The notes under the pieces were generated by a model. It made no database searches. It was not told the origin of the DNA and worked only from the letters and a program-made list of their open reading frames with translations. From the NCBI GenBank assembly GCA_017164015.1, contig CP071065.1, forward strand, positions 2,074,501-2,138,500: a stretch of DNA of 64,000 bases. The letters are read 5' to 3'. The position numbers and the translations under genes are program-made. Position 1 is the first letter of the stretch; every line of letters starts with the position of its first letter. Shown piece by piece: positions 16,856 through 26,087 of the stretch. This stretch comes from Nostoc sp. UHCC 0702 (GTDB taxonomy: Bacteria; Cyanobacteriota; Cyanobacteriia; Cyanobacteriales; Nostocaceae).

Positions 16856-18184
16856 GTGTTCTCAAACAAGCCCCCCGCCAGCAATCAAACTCAACGTTGG
16901 AAATTTCTGCAACTTTTTGGACTGGTAAAACGTAATCCTCTGATGCTTTCCAAGTGGGTGCTGGGCTGGGCAATTGTGGGGGCTATAAGTGGTCTATTTG
17001 CTGGGTTGTACTGGAATATTTTAGAACTGATAACTCACCAATTCCAAAGATTCGAGGGTCTGAGTTTGCTAATAGTAATGCCGCTAGCTGGTTTAATTAT
17101 TGGCTTGGTGATTCATTTTCTTGGAAATCCTGGTGAAATTGCCGTAATTGTAGATAATATCCATTTTCGTGGTGGACGCTTAGATGCTCGCAAAAATCCC
17201 TCAATGATTCTGGCTTCGCTAGTTAGCATTTCGGCAGGTGGTAGTGCTGGCCCAGAAGCCCCATTAGTACAGGTTACAGGTTCTTTTGGAACTTGGGTAG
17301 GCGATCGCTTGCAACTCCAAGGAGAAGACTTGAGATCCATGAGTCTGGCGGCTATGGCTGCTGGCTTTACTGCCTTGTTTGGCGCACCTCTTGGCGGTGC
17401 GATGTTCGCCTTGGAGATTTTGCACCACCAGCATATTGTGGAATATTACGAAGCTTTGATGCCAGCCATTGTTGCCAGTTGTGCTAGTTATCTGGTGTTT
17501 GCATTCATTACTCACTTGGGAATTGCACCCACTTGGCATTTCCCCCAGTACCGCTTAGAGAACATCGATGATTTTGCTATTGCTATCCTGTTTGGTATCG
17601 TCGGGGCGGTGGCGGGATGGATTTTTATCAGTATTTTTCGGGGTTGTCATCGCCTCTTCGCCCGCATTCCCGGCCCAATTTATTTACACACCACAATAGC
17701 AGGGCTAGGACTTGGCAGTTTGGCAGCTTTATTGCCGCTAACCCGTTATTTTGGACATGAAGAGTTAGAATCAGTTCTCACTACTAACTTTTCTGCTGTT
17801 TTCCTCTTAGTTCTAGCCCTTGGTAAAATGGTTGCCATCAGTATGACAGTCACAGGTGGCTGGCGTGGTGGATTCATTATCCCTCTGTTTTTTACTGGTG
17901 CTTGTATAGGGAAGGCAGTAGCAATATTAATTCCCGGACTTAATTCTACCCTAGCGATGATTTGTACAATGGCGGCTATCAATGCATCTGTGACGCGCAC
18001 ACCTATAAGTACGACTTTGTTATTATCAAAACTGACGAACTTCAGTCCTTTTACACCTATTTTGTTTGCTAGTTTGATGGGATTTTTTCTGGCTCCCAAA
18101 GTTCCCTTAATTGCATCTCAACTCAAGTTACAGCAACCTTTTGAGGAAATTGAAAATTCAAAGGGACTGGGGATTAGGGATTAG
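16856..18184 (+). CDS. ClC-family chloride channel or H+/Cl- antiporter
   Basis: A 442-residue integral membrane protein with about ten or more hydrophobic helices. ClC hallmarks are visible: the selectivity/gating segment GGSAGPEAPLVQVTG (about residues 128-142, with the gating Glu in GPE) and the helix-N motif GWRGGFIIPLFF (about 338-349). There is no C-terminal CBS pair, unlike many ClCs. The starting codon is GTG at 16856, preceded by ATAGGAAAA as a ribosome site. Transport of chloride (or another anion), probably coupled to protons if the internal Glu is present, is family knowledge; I did not verify the proton-relay Glu. It stands alone between MITE-rich gaps. Confidence 0.92.
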   Translation: MFSNKPPASNQTQRWKFLQLFGLVKRNPLMLSKWVLGWAIVGAISGLFAGLYWNILELITHQFQRFEGLSLLIVMPLAGLIIGLVIHFLGNPGEIAVIVDNIHFRGGRLDARKNPSMILASLVSISAGGSAGPEAPLVQVTGSFGTWVGDRLQLQGEDLRSMSLAAMAAGFTALFGAPLGGAMFALEILHHQHIVEYYEALMPAIVASCASYLVFAFITHLGIAPTWHFPQYRLENIDDFAIAILFGIVGAVAGWIFISIFRGCHRLFARIPGPIYLHTTIAGLGLGSLAALLPLTRYFGHEELESVLTTNFSAVFLLVLALGKMVAISMTVTGGWRGGFIIPLFFTGACIGKAVAILIPGLNSTLAMICTMAAINASVTRTPISTTLLLSKLTNFSPFTPILFASLMGFFLAPKVPLIASQLKLQQPFEEIENSKGLGIRD

Positions 18185-18310
18185 GGGCTGGGGATTGGGT
18201 AAGAGTGCGGAAAATTTATGGAATTTGCTGTGGTATAGAGCCAATTTGCTCACAATTTCCCCGTTTCAAAGTGGCGTTCTTCCCGCCACCAACCTTCGGT
18301 ATAGTGGGTG
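18185..18310. repeat. GGGGATTAGG-type tandem repeats after the ClC gene
   Basis: Three to four imperfect copies of GGGGATTAGG/GGGGCTGG overlap and follow the ClC stop codon. They are a typical cyanobacterial short-repeat family. No terminator hairpin was recognised. Confidence 0.5.
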
Positions 18311-18457
18311 ATATCATGTCCGGTTAATTAGTTATAATTACCACAATCATTGTACCCCACCCCCGACCCCTCCCCGTTCACGGGGAGGGGTGACAAAGTG
18401 TAACTTTGGCGGGGTGGGGTTCTTCGGTTTTGATAAGTATTCAAGCGGACATAATAT
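18311..18457. mobile_element. 147-bp MITE, ATATCATGTCCG family, copy A
   Basis: The ends are ATATCATGTCCGGTTAA and, from the right, ATATTATGTCCGCTTGAA. The core contains the palindrome CCCTCCCCGTTCACGGGGAGG inside CCCCACCCC...GGGGTGGGG arms, so the transcript would fold into a long GC-rich hairpin. Copies B (23974-24119) and C (51245-51383, opposite orientation) share ends and core. Confidence 0.8.
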
Positions 18458-18761
18458 GACTTATAGCCGCAACCAATTAAAAACTAATATCTTTTTTTGA
18501 TTTCAATTTAAAATTGAAATTTAACAGGTTAGATTAATTATTCTACGAAAATATTTGCAGCAAGATATTTAATACTAAATTAAACCATGATGACGCCAGA
18601 TGAAGCAATTCCAAGCTTGTGCAATTAATCTTTCACAATCCCAAATTTCCAATCCAAAATCCCAAATTATCAAAGTTAGCTCTTGCGGCATAAGCAGAGA
18701 AAATTATGTTAAAATTATATCAAAATATGGCAATTATTCAAGAGAAATTTGGCAAAATTTT

Positions 18762-18789
18762 GCGCTTTGTCAACTGTAAGGGCTACAAT
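18762..18789 (+). promoter_or_regulatory. possible gyrA promoter (-35/-10)
   Basis: A TTGCGC hexamer is followed, about 18 bases on, by TACAAT, 27 bases before the gyrA start codon; GGAG (18801-18804) could be the ribosome site. The -35 match is weak and other placements are possible. Bases 18458-18761 show no other feature. Confidence 0.3.
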
Positions 18790-18815
18790 CTACATTTTTT
18801 GGAGTTTTTTAGATT

Positions 18816-21398
18816 ATGACAACCTCACAGGAGAGGATTATCCCAACAGATCTGCGGAACGAAATGTCCCGGTCTTATCTAGAATACGCCATGAGTGTGA
18901 TAGTGGGGCGGGCGCTACCAGATGCCAGGGATGGTCTTAAACCTGTGCATCGTCGTATCCTCTACGCCATGCACGAGTTGGGACTAACTCACGATCGCCC
19001 GTTTAAGAAATGCGCCCGTGTAGTCGGGGAAGTGCTGGGTAAATATCACCCCCACGGCGACACAGCAGTGTATGATGCCCTGGTGCGGATGGCGCAGGAA
19101 TTTTCCATGCGATCGCCCTTAGTTAACGGGCATGGTAACTTTGGGTCGGTAGACAACGACCCGCCTGCGGCAATGCGATACACAGAATGCCGCTTGCAAG
19201 CCTTAACCAGTGCCGCCCTACTGCAAGACATCGAATCGGAAACCGTAGACTTTGCTGATAACTTCGACGGTTCCCAACAAGAACCAACAGTTTTACCATC
19301 ACGGATTCCCCAACTGCTGCTGAATGGTTCTTCTGGCATTGCCGTAGGGATGGCAACCAACATCCCTCCCCACAACTTAGGCGAATTGATTGATGGCTTG
19401 GTGGCATTGATTCACAATCCAGAAATCACCGACCTTGAGTTAATGCAGTATGTCCACGGCCCAGACTTTCCGACTGGGGCGCATATTCTCGGAACAGCAG
19501 CCATTAAAGAAGCTTACACCACCGGGCGCGGTTCCATCACCATGCGCGGCGTGGCTAACATTGAAACCATTGAACAGCGGGGACGCCCAGAAAGAGAAGC
19601 AATCATCATCACCGAATTGCCTTATCAAACCAACAAAGCAGCACTAATTGAAAAAATTGCCGAATTGGTGAATGATAAACGCATCGAGGGAATCGCAGAT
19701 ATCCGGGATGAAAGCGATCGCGACGGGATGCGAATCGTCATCGAACTCAAGCGCGATGCCTATCCCCGCGTAGTCTTAAACAACCTCTACAAACAAACGC
19801 CACTACAAGCCAACTTTGGCGCTAATATGCTGGCGTTGGTGAATGGCGAACCCCAAATCCTCACCCTTAAGCAGTTCTTACAAGTCTTCCTCGATTTCCG
19901 CATCGAATCCATTGCTAGACGCACCCGCTACGAACTGCGGAAAGCTGAAGAACGCGACCATATTTTACAAGGTTTATTAATTGCCTTAGCACATTTAGAT
20001 GCAATTATTAACTTAATTCGTCATGCTCCTGATGCACCCACAGCTAAAGGTGAATTAATCACAACTTACGGACTTTCGGAAGTGCAAGCCGACGCGATTT
20101 TGCAAATGCAACTGCGACGGTTGACTGCCCTAGAAGCAGACAAAATCCGTATTGAACACGAAGACTTGCAAACGCAAATAGCTGATTTACAGGATATTTT
20201 GGCACGTCGGGAACGGGTGCTAGAAATCATAGAAACCGAAATCAGCCAAATCAAAACCAGCTTTGCCACACCCCGCCGCACAGTCATCACCCACGCCGAA
20301 GGGGAAATAGATGAACGCGATTTGATTGCCAATGAAAAAGCAATCATTCTGCTCACAGAGCAAGGTTACATTAAAAGAATGCCAGTCAACACCTTTGAAG
20401 CCCAAAGCCGTGCGACCAGAGGCAAAGCCGCAGCTAAGGTGAAAGATGATGATACAGTAGAGCATTTTTTAACTTGCTGTGACCACGATAGCGTTTTATT
20501 CTTTAGCGATCGCGGTGTCGTCTACTGCCTGAAAGCCTATCAAATTCCCGTGGGTTCCCGTACCAGTCGCGGTACACCCATCGTGCAAATGTTGCCCATC
20601 CCCAAAGAAGAAAAAATCACCTCAATTGTACCTGTTGACGAATTTAGCAGCGATGTATATTTGGTGATGCTGACTAAAGGCGGCAACATCAAAAAAACCG
20701 AATTGGCAGCTTTTAGTAATATTAGAGCCAATGGCTTAATAGCCATTTCCCTAGAAGAAGGCGACCAACTGCGGTGGGTGCGACGTGCCAGAGTCGAGGA
20801 CAGCATAATTATTGGTTCTCGTCAAGGTATGGCAATTCACTTTCGCTGTACCCACGAACAACTGCGTCCCTTGGGTAGAGCAACTCGTGGGGTAAAAGCC
20901 ATGAAACTCAAAAAGAATGATGAATTGGTGGGGATGGATATTTTGCCCGCAGCCATTCTCGACACTTTGCCTACAGATGTAGCTGAAGTCGAAGAGGTGG
21001 AAACAGAAGAAATCGAAACCAACGAGGAAGTCACAGAAGTACCAGGAAACGGTCATGTCGGCCCTTGGGTGTTGGTGATTACCATCGGTGGATATGGCAA
21101 ACGCGTACCAGTTGCCCAATTCCGACTGCAAAATCGTGCCGGACAAGGTTTAATGGCAACCAAATTCAAAAACCGCAAAACCAAAGACCAATTAGCCACC
21201 CTAGGCATTGTCAACAGCGACAACGAAATCATGATGGTCACGAATCGCGGTATCATCATACGTCAGTCCGTCAACGCCATTTCAGTACAATCGCGATCGG
21301 CAACTGGTGTGAGAGTGCAACGTCTCGACGAAGATGATGCAATCACAGGTGTGGCAATAGTTCCTCCCGATGCAGGCGATGCAGAAGAAGCTGATTGA
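18816..21398 (+). CDS. gyrA: DNA gyrase subunit A
   Basis: The 860-residue breakage-reunion subunit of gyrase, which introduces negative supercoils with GyrB. The winged-helix/tower region begins [20 protein letters not shown]; the quinolone-determining segment is [19 protein letters not shown], with Thr at the position of E. coli Ser83; the catalytic Tyr is in AAMRYTE (about residue 123). The C-terminal beta-pinwheel starts near residue 510; its GyrA-box region reads [10 protein letters not shown] rather than QRRGGKG. An acidic insert ([16 protein letters not shown], about 727-742) lies between pinwheel blades. ATG at 18816. gyrB is not in the window. It could be ParC only if the pinwheel were of that type; the GyrA-box-like segment argues for GyrA. 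Confidence 0.95.
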   Translation: MTTSQERIIPTDLRNEMSRSYLEYAMSVIVGRALPDARDGLKPVHRRILYAMHELGLTHDRPFKKCARVVGEVLGKYHPHGDTAVYDALVRMAQEFSMRSPLVNGHGNFGSVDNDPPAAMRYTECRLQALTSAALLQDIESETVDFADNFDGSQQEPTVLPSRIPQLLLNGSSGIAVGMATNIPPHNLGELIDGLVALIHNPEITDLELMQYVHGPDFPTGAHILGTAAIKEAYTTGRGSITMRGVANIETIEQRGRPEREAIIITELPYQTNKAALIEKIAELVNDKRIEGIADIRDESDRDGMRIVIELKRDAYPRVVLNNLYKQTPLQANFGANMLALVNGEPQILTLKQFLQVFLDFRIESIARRTRYELRKAEERDHILQGLLIALAHLDAIINLIRHAPDAPTAKGELITTYGLSEVQADAILQMQLRRLTALEADKIRIEHEDLQTQIADLQDILARRERVLEIIETEISQIKTSFATPRRTVITHAEGEIDERDLIANEKAIILLTEQGYIKRMPVNTFEAQSRATRGKAAAKVKDDDTVEHFLTCCDHDSVLFFSDRGVVYCLKAYQIPVGSRTSRGTPIVQMLPIPKEEKITSIVPVDEFSSDVYLVMLTKGGNIKKTELAAFSNIRANGLIAISLEEGDQLRWVRRARVEDSIIIGSRQGMAIHFRCTHEQLRPLGRATRGVKAMKLKKNDELVGMDILPAAILDTLPTDVAEVEEVETEEIETNEEVTEVPGNGHVGPWVLVITIGGYGKRVPVAQFRLQNRAGQGLMATKFKNRKTKDQLATLGIVNSDNEIMMVTNRGIIIRQSVNAISVQSRSATGVRVQRLDEDDAITGVAIVPPDAGDAEEAD

Positions 21399-21404
21399 GC
21401 CACT

Positions 21405-21425
21405 CCCCCGTTTAGAAAACGGGGG
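21405..21425. other. hairpin at the right end of an IS200/IS605 remnant
   Basis: CCCCCGTTT (21405-21413) pairs perfectly with AAACGGGGG (21417-21425). Its context, CACTCCC-hairpin-GGGATTC, is the same as that of the hairpin after the intact tnpB (38033-38053), so I read it as the subterminal hairpin of an IS605-type right end. It is also six bases past the gyrA stop and could terminate transcription, but there is no T run. Confidence 0.6.
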
Positions 21426-21434
21426 ATTCAGGCA

Positions 21435-21560
21435 TCAGACAAGGATTGCAGCCAAGGGCTGTCTAACATCCTCTAGGCCTAGGGTTGAACTCCCAACCCT
21501 TTTGATATTTACCGAAGCGTTGGTGTCCCGGTCATTAATAGATAACTCCTGCGGCATTGA
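21435..21560 (-). pseudogene. 3' remnant of a TnpB gene
   Basis: On the minus strand one frame reads INDRDTNASVNIKRVGS and then LGLEDVRQPL before a stop at 21435-21437. DRDxNAxxNI is the last RuvC motif of TnpB (the intact copy in this window has HRDHNAAKQI). Nothing upstream of about 21560 continues the frame, so only about 40 C-terminal codons survive. Together with the hairpin at 21405-21425 it is the leftover right end of an IS200/IS605 element inserted just after gyrA. Confidence 0.8.
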
Positions 21561-21629
21561 TTGACTGCAAGAGATATCTATTACGCTTGTGACTGTAGAG
21601 TTTAAACTTCAGGGTTCTCATAAGTGTTA

Positions 21630-21661
21630 TTATACCACTAATAAGCTTATTAGTGGTATAA
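21630..21661. promoter_or_regulatory. perfect 32-bp palindrome abutting a start codon
   Basis: TTATACCACTAATAAG (21630-21645) is followed directly by its exact reverse complement (21646-21661), with no loop. The palindrome ends two bases before ATG 21664. It is an ideal dimer-binding operator, and on RNA it would sequester the ribosome-loading region of the HTH gene. No run of T follows, so an intrinsic terminator is less likely. Confidence 0.75.
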
Positions 21662-21663
21662 GG

Positions 21664-21873
21664 ATGAACAAGGAACAATTACTGACTCACATCCAGCGAG
21701 TGATTGAATCAAAGTACGCAGGGCTGCAAGTTGCATTTGCTCAAGATAATGAATTGTCAGCCACGTATGTCAGCGACGTACTCAAGGCAAGAAGAGAACC
21801 TGGGAAAAAAATCCTTGAGGCTGTAGGGGTTGAAAAAATTACTGTTTATAGACCAAAATTGAATGCCAAATAA
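21664..21873 (+). CDS. small HTH DNA-binding protein
   Basis: A 69-residue protein, MNKEQLLTHIQRVIESKYAG.... The segment FAQDNELSATYVSDVLKARR looks like a Cro/XRE-type helix-turn-helix (helix, ELS turn, recognition helix ATYVSDVLKARR), followed by KKILEAVGVEKITVYR. Phage- and plasmid-borne single-domain regulators have this size. I start it at ATG 21664, just after the palindrome; GTG 21589 would extend it by 25 residues through the palindrome, which is less likely. The last 11 bases overlap the start of lnt (ATG 21863 lies within AATGCCAAATAA), implying translational coupling or at least co-transcription. It is probably autoregulated through the palindrome. Whether it controls lnt is unknown. 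Confidence 0.7.
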   Translation: MNKEQLLTHIQRVIESKYAGLQVAFAQDNELSATYVSDVLKARREPGKKILEAVGVEKITVYRPKLNAK

Positions 21874-23506
21874 ATTTGGCTTTTTCGCTTATATCCCCTG
21901 GTTGAAACGCGCTTGCTCTACGCATCACACTCGTAAAAAGCTGGGGGAGAGGTTAACCTTACTCCCCTACTTGATTGCCTTAACCAGTGGGGTTTTAATG
22001 GGGCTAACCGTCGCCCCTGTCAACGCATGGTTCCTAGCTTGGATTGCCCTAGCACCCCTATGGGTGCTAGTTGTCACTTCAGGCAAACGTAAAAACCAAT
22101 CCCCCCCTGCCCTCTTCTGGGGTATGGGTTATCACGGAGTCGCCCTATTTTGGATTACTGGGATTCATCCCATGGATTGGTTGGGCGTTCCTTGGTGGCC
22201 GAGTTTGGCAATCACCCTATTTTGTTGGTCATTCATTAGCCTCTACGGAGGCATATTCGCCGCCATTTGGGCGGCTGTGATGGTTCGTGTTGCCAAGCAG
22301 AAATCGTGGCTACGTATTTTAATTGGCACAGCCCTATGGTGTGGCTTAGAAGCACTTTGGAGTGCAGGCCCCTTGTGGTGGAGTTCCCTGGCTTATACTC
22401 AAAGTCCCCACAACCTGATTATTTTACACCTCGGTCAAATTTCCGGCACTAGTACCATCACAGCAGCCATAGTTGCCATCAACGGCTTAATAGCGGAAGC
22501 GTGGATTAACTATCAAGAAAAAAAGACATCTTTTGCCCCTTGGCGGTTCGTAAATCCATATCTAGCGATCGCCACAGCACTACTAATTATCCTACACCTA
22601 ATTGGTTGGGGTTTATACTCTCGTCCCATCGCCCAACCCGCAGCAGCAGCATTAAAAATAGGGGTTATTCAAGGTAACATACCCAACAAAATTAAACTAG
22701 CTCCTGAAGGTTTGCGTCGTGCAATCACAGGTTACACCGATGGCTATTTAACTTTAGTAAATCAAGGTGTAGATGCAGTTCTCACCCCAGAAGGAGCCAT
22801 GCCTTTTTTCCAAAGCGACTTAGGAGGAACTCCCATTATCTCAGCAGTGCGAGAAAAAGGCGTAGTCGCTTGGGTTGGTGCTTTTGGAAAACGAGGACGC
22901 AGCTATACCAATAGCTTATTTACCGTCATTGGTAGCGGTGAAATTACCAGTCGTTACGATAAAGCCAAATTAGTACCACTGGGCGAATATATTCCTTTTG
23001 AAAGTATTTTAGGTGGTATAATTAGCCGTTTATCACCACTGGATGAACATCAAGTACCAGGTTCAGCCAATCAAATTTTTGACACCCCTTTCGGACGAGC
23101 GATCGTTGGTATTTGTTACGAATCAGCTTTTCCTGAACAATTCCGCCGTCAAGCTGCGGTGGGTGGGCAATTTATTCTCAGTTCCTCTAACGATGCCCAT
23201 TACAGTGCATCTATGCCATTCCAGCATCATGCACAGGATATCATGCGGGCAATTGAAACTGATAGATGGACAGCACGGGCAACTAACACAGGATATTCAG
23301 CTTTTGTAGATCCTCACGGCAGAACCTTGTGGATATCTCGATATAATACCTACGAAACTCACGCCGAAACTATTTATCGTCGGCAAACACAGACTTTTTA
23401 CGTGCGTTGGGGTGATTGGTTGACACCTCTATTGTTGGGGTTAGGTGCTTTAGCATGGGGGTTTAATATCTTCTGGCAGAATGATGGCAGTAGCAAGTTG
23501 AGGTAA
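21863..23506 (+). CDS. lnt: apolipoprotein N-acyltransferase
   Basis: Adds the third acyl chain to the N-terminal Cys of lipoproteins in the cytoplasmic membrane. The 547-residue protein has an N-terminal half with about six membrane helices (LLPYLIALTSGVLMGLTVAP onward), one more at the C-terminus (LTPLLLGLGALAWGF), and between them a nitrilase domain. The catalytic triad is visible: Glu in VLTPEGAMPFF, Lys in YDKAKLVPLGEYIPF and Cys in VGICYESAFPE. The ATG at 21863 overlaps the end of the HTH gene; an internal start nearer the first helix (for example GTG/TTG codons around 21940) is possible because residues 1-25 are polar. Confidence 0.93.
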   Translation: MPNKFGFFAYIPWLKRACSTHHTRKKLGERLTLLPYLIALTSGVLMGLTVAPVNAWFLAWIALAPLWVLVVTSGKRKNQSPPALFWGMGYHGVALFWITGIHPMDWLGVPWWPSLAITLFCWSFISLYGGIFAAIWAAVMVRVAKQKSWLRILIGTALWCGLEALWSAGPLWWSSLAYTQSPHNLIILHLGQISGTSTITAAIVAINGLIAEAWINYQEKKTSFAPWRFVNPYLAIATALLIILHLIGWGLYSRPIAQPAAAALKIGVIQGNIPNKIKLAPEGLRRAITGYTDGYLTLVNQGVDAVLTPEGAMPFFQSDLGGTPIISAVREKGVVAWVGAFGKRGRSYTNSLFTVIGSGEITSRYDKAKLVPLGEYIPFESILGGIISRLSPLDEHQVPGSANQIFDTPFGRAIVGICYESAFPEQFRRQAAVGGQFILSSSNDAHYSASMPFQHHAQDIMRAIETDRWTARATNTGYSAFVDPHGRTLWISRYNTYETHAETIYRRQTQTFYVRWGDWLTPLLLGLGALAWGFNIFWQNDGSSKLR

Positions 23507-23548
23507 TTAAAATTTAATACATCACGTCTCTATAGGAGGGATGGTGGC

Positions 23549-23884
23549 ATGGAAAACTTCGAGCAACGCAGGCTTTTATCTGCCCTCAGTCATGGAGCAA
23601 TATTTTTTAGTTCTACCATAGTTTCCATTGGCATACCCATTGCAATTTTTTTAATCAACGAAGACCCTGTTGTTAAAGAAAATGCCAGAGAATCTTTGAA
23701 CTTTCATATTAACCTTTACATTTATGCGGTTATTTTTGGATTACTAATTCTTGTCGGAATTGGTATTGTGTTGTTAATTGTGTTGTGGGTGGTTAGTATT
23801 ATTATGCCAATCATTGCCATCATCAGGGTTTTAAAGCAGCCGAATGTACCCTACCGCTACCCCTTGATTTTTCGCTTTTTATAG
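23549..23884 (+). CDS. DUF4870/Tic20-like small membrane protein
   Basis: A 111-residue protein with the DUF4870 pattern: N-terminal RRLLSALSHGAIFF, a first membrane helix (STIVSIGIPIAIFLI), the signature KENARESLNFHINLYIY, and a hydrophobic double helix (VIFGLLILVGIGIVLLIV, IIMPIIAIIRV) ending YRYPLIFRFL. TAGGAGGGATGG lies upstream as a ribosome site for ATG 23549. Family function is unknown; some relatives resemble the chloroplast translocon protein Tic20. It follows lnt by 42 bases in the same direction and may be co-transcribed. Confidence 0.85.
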   Translation: MENFEQRRLLSALSHGAIFFSSTIVSIGIPIAIFLINEDPVVKENARESLNFHINLYIYAVIFGLLILVGIGIVLLIVLWVVSIIMPIIAIIRVLKQPNVPYRYPLIFRFL

Positions 23885-23973
23885 TGGCGGCAAAAGGGTC
23901 AGCTAACGCTTCGTACCCTACAGGAAGGCGTTCCGCCAAGGCTGCGGACAATTGTTCAACCGGACATGATATT

Positions 23974-24119
23974 ATATCAAGTCCGGTTAATTAGTTATGA
24001 TTCCCACAGTCATTGCACCCCACCCCTAACCCCTCCCCGTTCACGGGGAGGGGAAACAAAGCTACGCTTTGGTGGGGTGGGGTTCTTAGGGTTTAATAAG
24101 TAATGAGCGGACATGATAT
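23974..24119. mobile_element. 146-bp MITE, ATATCATGTCCG family, copy B
   Basis: It begins ATATCAAGTCCGGTTAATTAG and ends GAGCGGACATGATAT, with the CTCCCCGTTCACGGGGAG core seen in copy A. Just upstream (about 23955-23972) sits another family end, CAACCGGACATGATAT, so an older partial copy adjoins it. Confidence 0.8.
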
Positions 24120-24120
24120 T

Positions 24121-24224
24121 ATAGCGTTTCCTAATCATATGAGGTACATAATAGCCCCCTCCCTGCAAGCGGGGAGGGGGTTGGGGGTGGGGTTCTTGTA
24201 CCTCACTCAACCGAGAACCGCTAT
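24121..24224. mobile_element. MITE with ATAGCGGTTCTC-type ends
   Basis: The ends are ATAGCGTTTCCTAATCATATG and, from the right, ATAGCGGTTCTCGGTTGAG; the inner arms GAGGTAC/GTACCTC also pair. The core is CCCCCTCC...GGGGAGGGGG. It is a short relative of the element at 51191-51520. No coding capacity. Confidence 0.7.
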
Positions 24225-24290
24225 AGTTAATGATTACGAAAACTACCCCAGAATTAGCCTTGAACCGTAATAATTTTCAGTGCGGTAACT

Positions 24291-25853
24291 TTGGGGGAGA
24301 TTTCGGATACATTAGTTGATGGACTGCAACAAGCAAAGGCAAAGAGAATGGAAGGGTGGCAGCAAAAGCGAGTAGTGGTTGTGGGTGCCGGCTGGGCTGG
24401 TTTAGGCGCAACCTACCATTTGGCAAAGCAGGGGTATGATGTCACACTTTTAGAAGCAGGCCCCTATCCTGGTGGACTTGTGGCAGGTTGGCAAACAGCA
24501 GGAAAATCCACTGAAGCTGGCATTCACGGCTTTTGGTATCCTTACAGAAATATTTTTTCCCTAATCGGTGAATTAGGAATTAATCCTTTCACTACTTGGA
24601 CTCGTTCCTCGCAATATTCGCCTGCGGGGTTGGAAGTGGAATCACCGATTTTTCAGGACTTACCAAGACTCCCCTCACCTCTGGGTACTTTCCTCTACAC
24701 TCAGTTTCAGCGTTTGCCACTGATCGATCGCCTGAGTGCTTTGCCTTTGCTTTACGCTGTTGTGGATTTTGATAATTCTGATGCAGCTTGGCGGCGTTAT
24801 GATTTTGTCACTGCCCGTGAACTGTTCAAAGATTTTGGCGTTTCTGCCCGACTATATCGTGAAGCTTTTGAACCAATGTTGTTGGTAGGTTTGTTTGCCC
24901 CTGGTGAACAATGTTCAGCCGCAGCAACGCTAGGAATGCTTTATTATTTTATTTTGGCTCACCAACCTGATTTTGATGTAGTTTGGTGTCGGGGAACAGT
25001 GGGTGAAAAAATATTTCGTCCTTGGGTGGAACGGATTGAAAAAGCTGGTGCAAAACTGCTACCCAAGCATCGAGTTACAGATTTAATTGTTGATAGTAAT
25101 AATCAGGCGAAAGGTGTTGTTTGTGGTGACGAAGTTTTTGATGCTGATGCGGTGATTTTTGCTGTTGGCATCACTGGCATGAAGAAAATTGTCTCAACTA
25201 GTGCTAGCTTACAAAGTCGGGAAGAATTTCGTAATTTGAGTAACTTAGGGGCAATTGATGTTTTAGCAACAAGGCTGTGGTTTGACCGCAAAATAAATAT
25301 TCCTCGTCCTTCTAATGCTTGCTTTGGTTTCGATGCAACTACAGGATGGACATTTTTTGATTTGAATGCTTTACATGATGAATATAAAGATGAACCGGGA
25401 ACAGTAATTGAAGCTGATTTCTATCATGCAAATCAGTTTTTGAATTTGAACGATCAAGAAATTGTGTCCATAGTTCAGCGTTATTTAGCAACTTGTGTAC
25501 CAGGATTTCGGAAAGCAAAAGTCATTGATAGCAACGTGATTCGGCTGCCAAATGCAGTCAGTCACTTTGCACCAGGTAGCTATCGTTATATGTTGCAAGC
25601 TTTAACAAGTTTTGAGAATGTATTTATGAGTGGCGATTGGATTGTCAACCGTCACGGTTCATGGTCACAGGAAAAGGCTTATGTAACTGGGTTAGAGGCG
25701 GCGAATTTGGTATTGTCCTATTTAGGAGAAGGTACGCCAGCTGAGATTCTAGCTGTAGAAGCAGATGAAGCCCATATCCAAGTGGGGCGATCGCTCAACC
25801 AAACAATGCGTAACTGGGGTAAATTTATCTTGCCTAATTTTTGGTTGCCTTAG
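24291..25853 (+). CDS. FAD-dependent amine oxidase/carotenoid desaturase-like oxidoreductase
   Basis: A 520-residue flavoprotein. The N-terminal dinucleotide-binding fold is clear: VVVVGAGWAGLGATYHLAKQG followed by TLLEAGPYPGGLVAGW (the Rossmann GxGxxG and the FAD-contacting Glu). A central hydrophobic region (LFAPGEQCSAAATLGMLYYF) and the C-terminal motif VFMSGDWIVNRHGSWSQEKAYVTG, which closes the FAD site, match zeta-carotene desaturase/phytoene desaturase and related enzymes. It might act on carotenoids, squalene derivatives or another lipid; I cannot tell. The longest frame starts at TTG 24291; ATG 24348 (MEGWQQKRVVVVG) is a good alternative. Confidence 0.87.
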   Translation: MGEISDTLVDGLQQAKAKRMEGWQQKRVVVVGAGWAGLGATYHLAKQGYDVTLLEAGPYPGGLVAGWQTAGKSTEAGIHGFWYPYRNIFSLIGELGINPFTTWTRSSQYSPAGLEVESPIFQDLPRLPSPLGTFLYTQFQRLPLIDRLSALPLLYAVVDFDNSDAAWRRYDFVTARELFKDFGVSARLYREAFEPMLLVGLFAPGEQCSAAATLGMLYYFILAHQPDFDVVWCRGTVGEKIFRPWVERIEKAGAKLLPKHRVTDLIVDSNNQAKGVVCGDEVFDADAVIFAVGITGMKKIVSTSASLQSREEFRNLSNLGAIDVLATRLWFDRKINIPRPSNACFGFDATTGWTFFDLNALHDEYKDEPGTVIEADFYHANQFLNLNDQEIVSIVQRYLATCVPGFRKAKVIDSNVIRLPNAVSHFAPGSYRYMLQALTSFENVFMSGDWIVNRHGSWSQEKAYVTGLEAANLVLSYLGEGTPAEILAVEADEAHIQVGRSLNQTMRNWGKFILPNFWLP

Positions 25854-25873
25854 GGATTTTCAAGAAATAAGGG

Positions 25874-25980
25874 GATGAGGGGGATGAGGGGGATGAGGGA
25901 GATGAGGGGGATGAGGGGGATGAGGGGGATGAGGGGGATGAGGGAGATGAGGGGGATGAGGGGGATGAGGGGGATGAGAA
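25874..25980. repeat. GGGGATGAG tandem repeat, about twelve units
   Basis: About twelve 9-bp units (GGGGATGAG with some GGAGATGAG) run without interruption downstream of the flavoprotein gene. The same unit, on the other strand, occurs at 54373-54432 inside nnrE-nnrD and at 54711-54790. The G runs could form G-quadruplexes on the plus strand. The frame through it (Met-Arg-Gly repeats) is not a gene. Confidence 0.9.
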
Positions 25981-26019
25981 ATAATTCTTCACTCCTACCT
26001 TCTGCCTTCTGCCTCCTAC

Positions 26020-26085
26020 TTACTTCGTGTCTTTGTGACTTTGTGGTTAATATTCAACCAAAAAGACACTAAGACACCAAGAAGC
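26020..26085. repeat. palindromic GTGTCTTTGTG repeat
   Basis: CTTCGTGTCTTTGTGACTTTGTGGTT is answered by an imperfect inverse copy, AACCAAAAAGACACTAAGACACCAAGAAG (each shown only as its pattern here). A second copy lies at 50088-50153. It sits between two convergent genes and could act as a bidirectional terminator. Confidence 0.55.
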
Positions 26086-26087
26086 AC

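Noticed and set aside
20380..20440. Unusual GyrA-box (QSRATRG) as evidence for ParC
   Set aside because: Divergent boxes of this form fit cyanobacterial GyrA, and overall length and pinwheel agree with GyrA.
21405..21425. Hairpin taken as the gyrA intrinsic terminator
   Set aside because: No T run follows, and its CACTCCC/GGGATTC context equals the IS605 right end at 38024-38060. It may still stop transcription incidentally.
25875..26072. Met-Arg-Gly repeat frame
   Set aside because: Product of the GGGGATGAG tandem repeat, with no sign of a gene.
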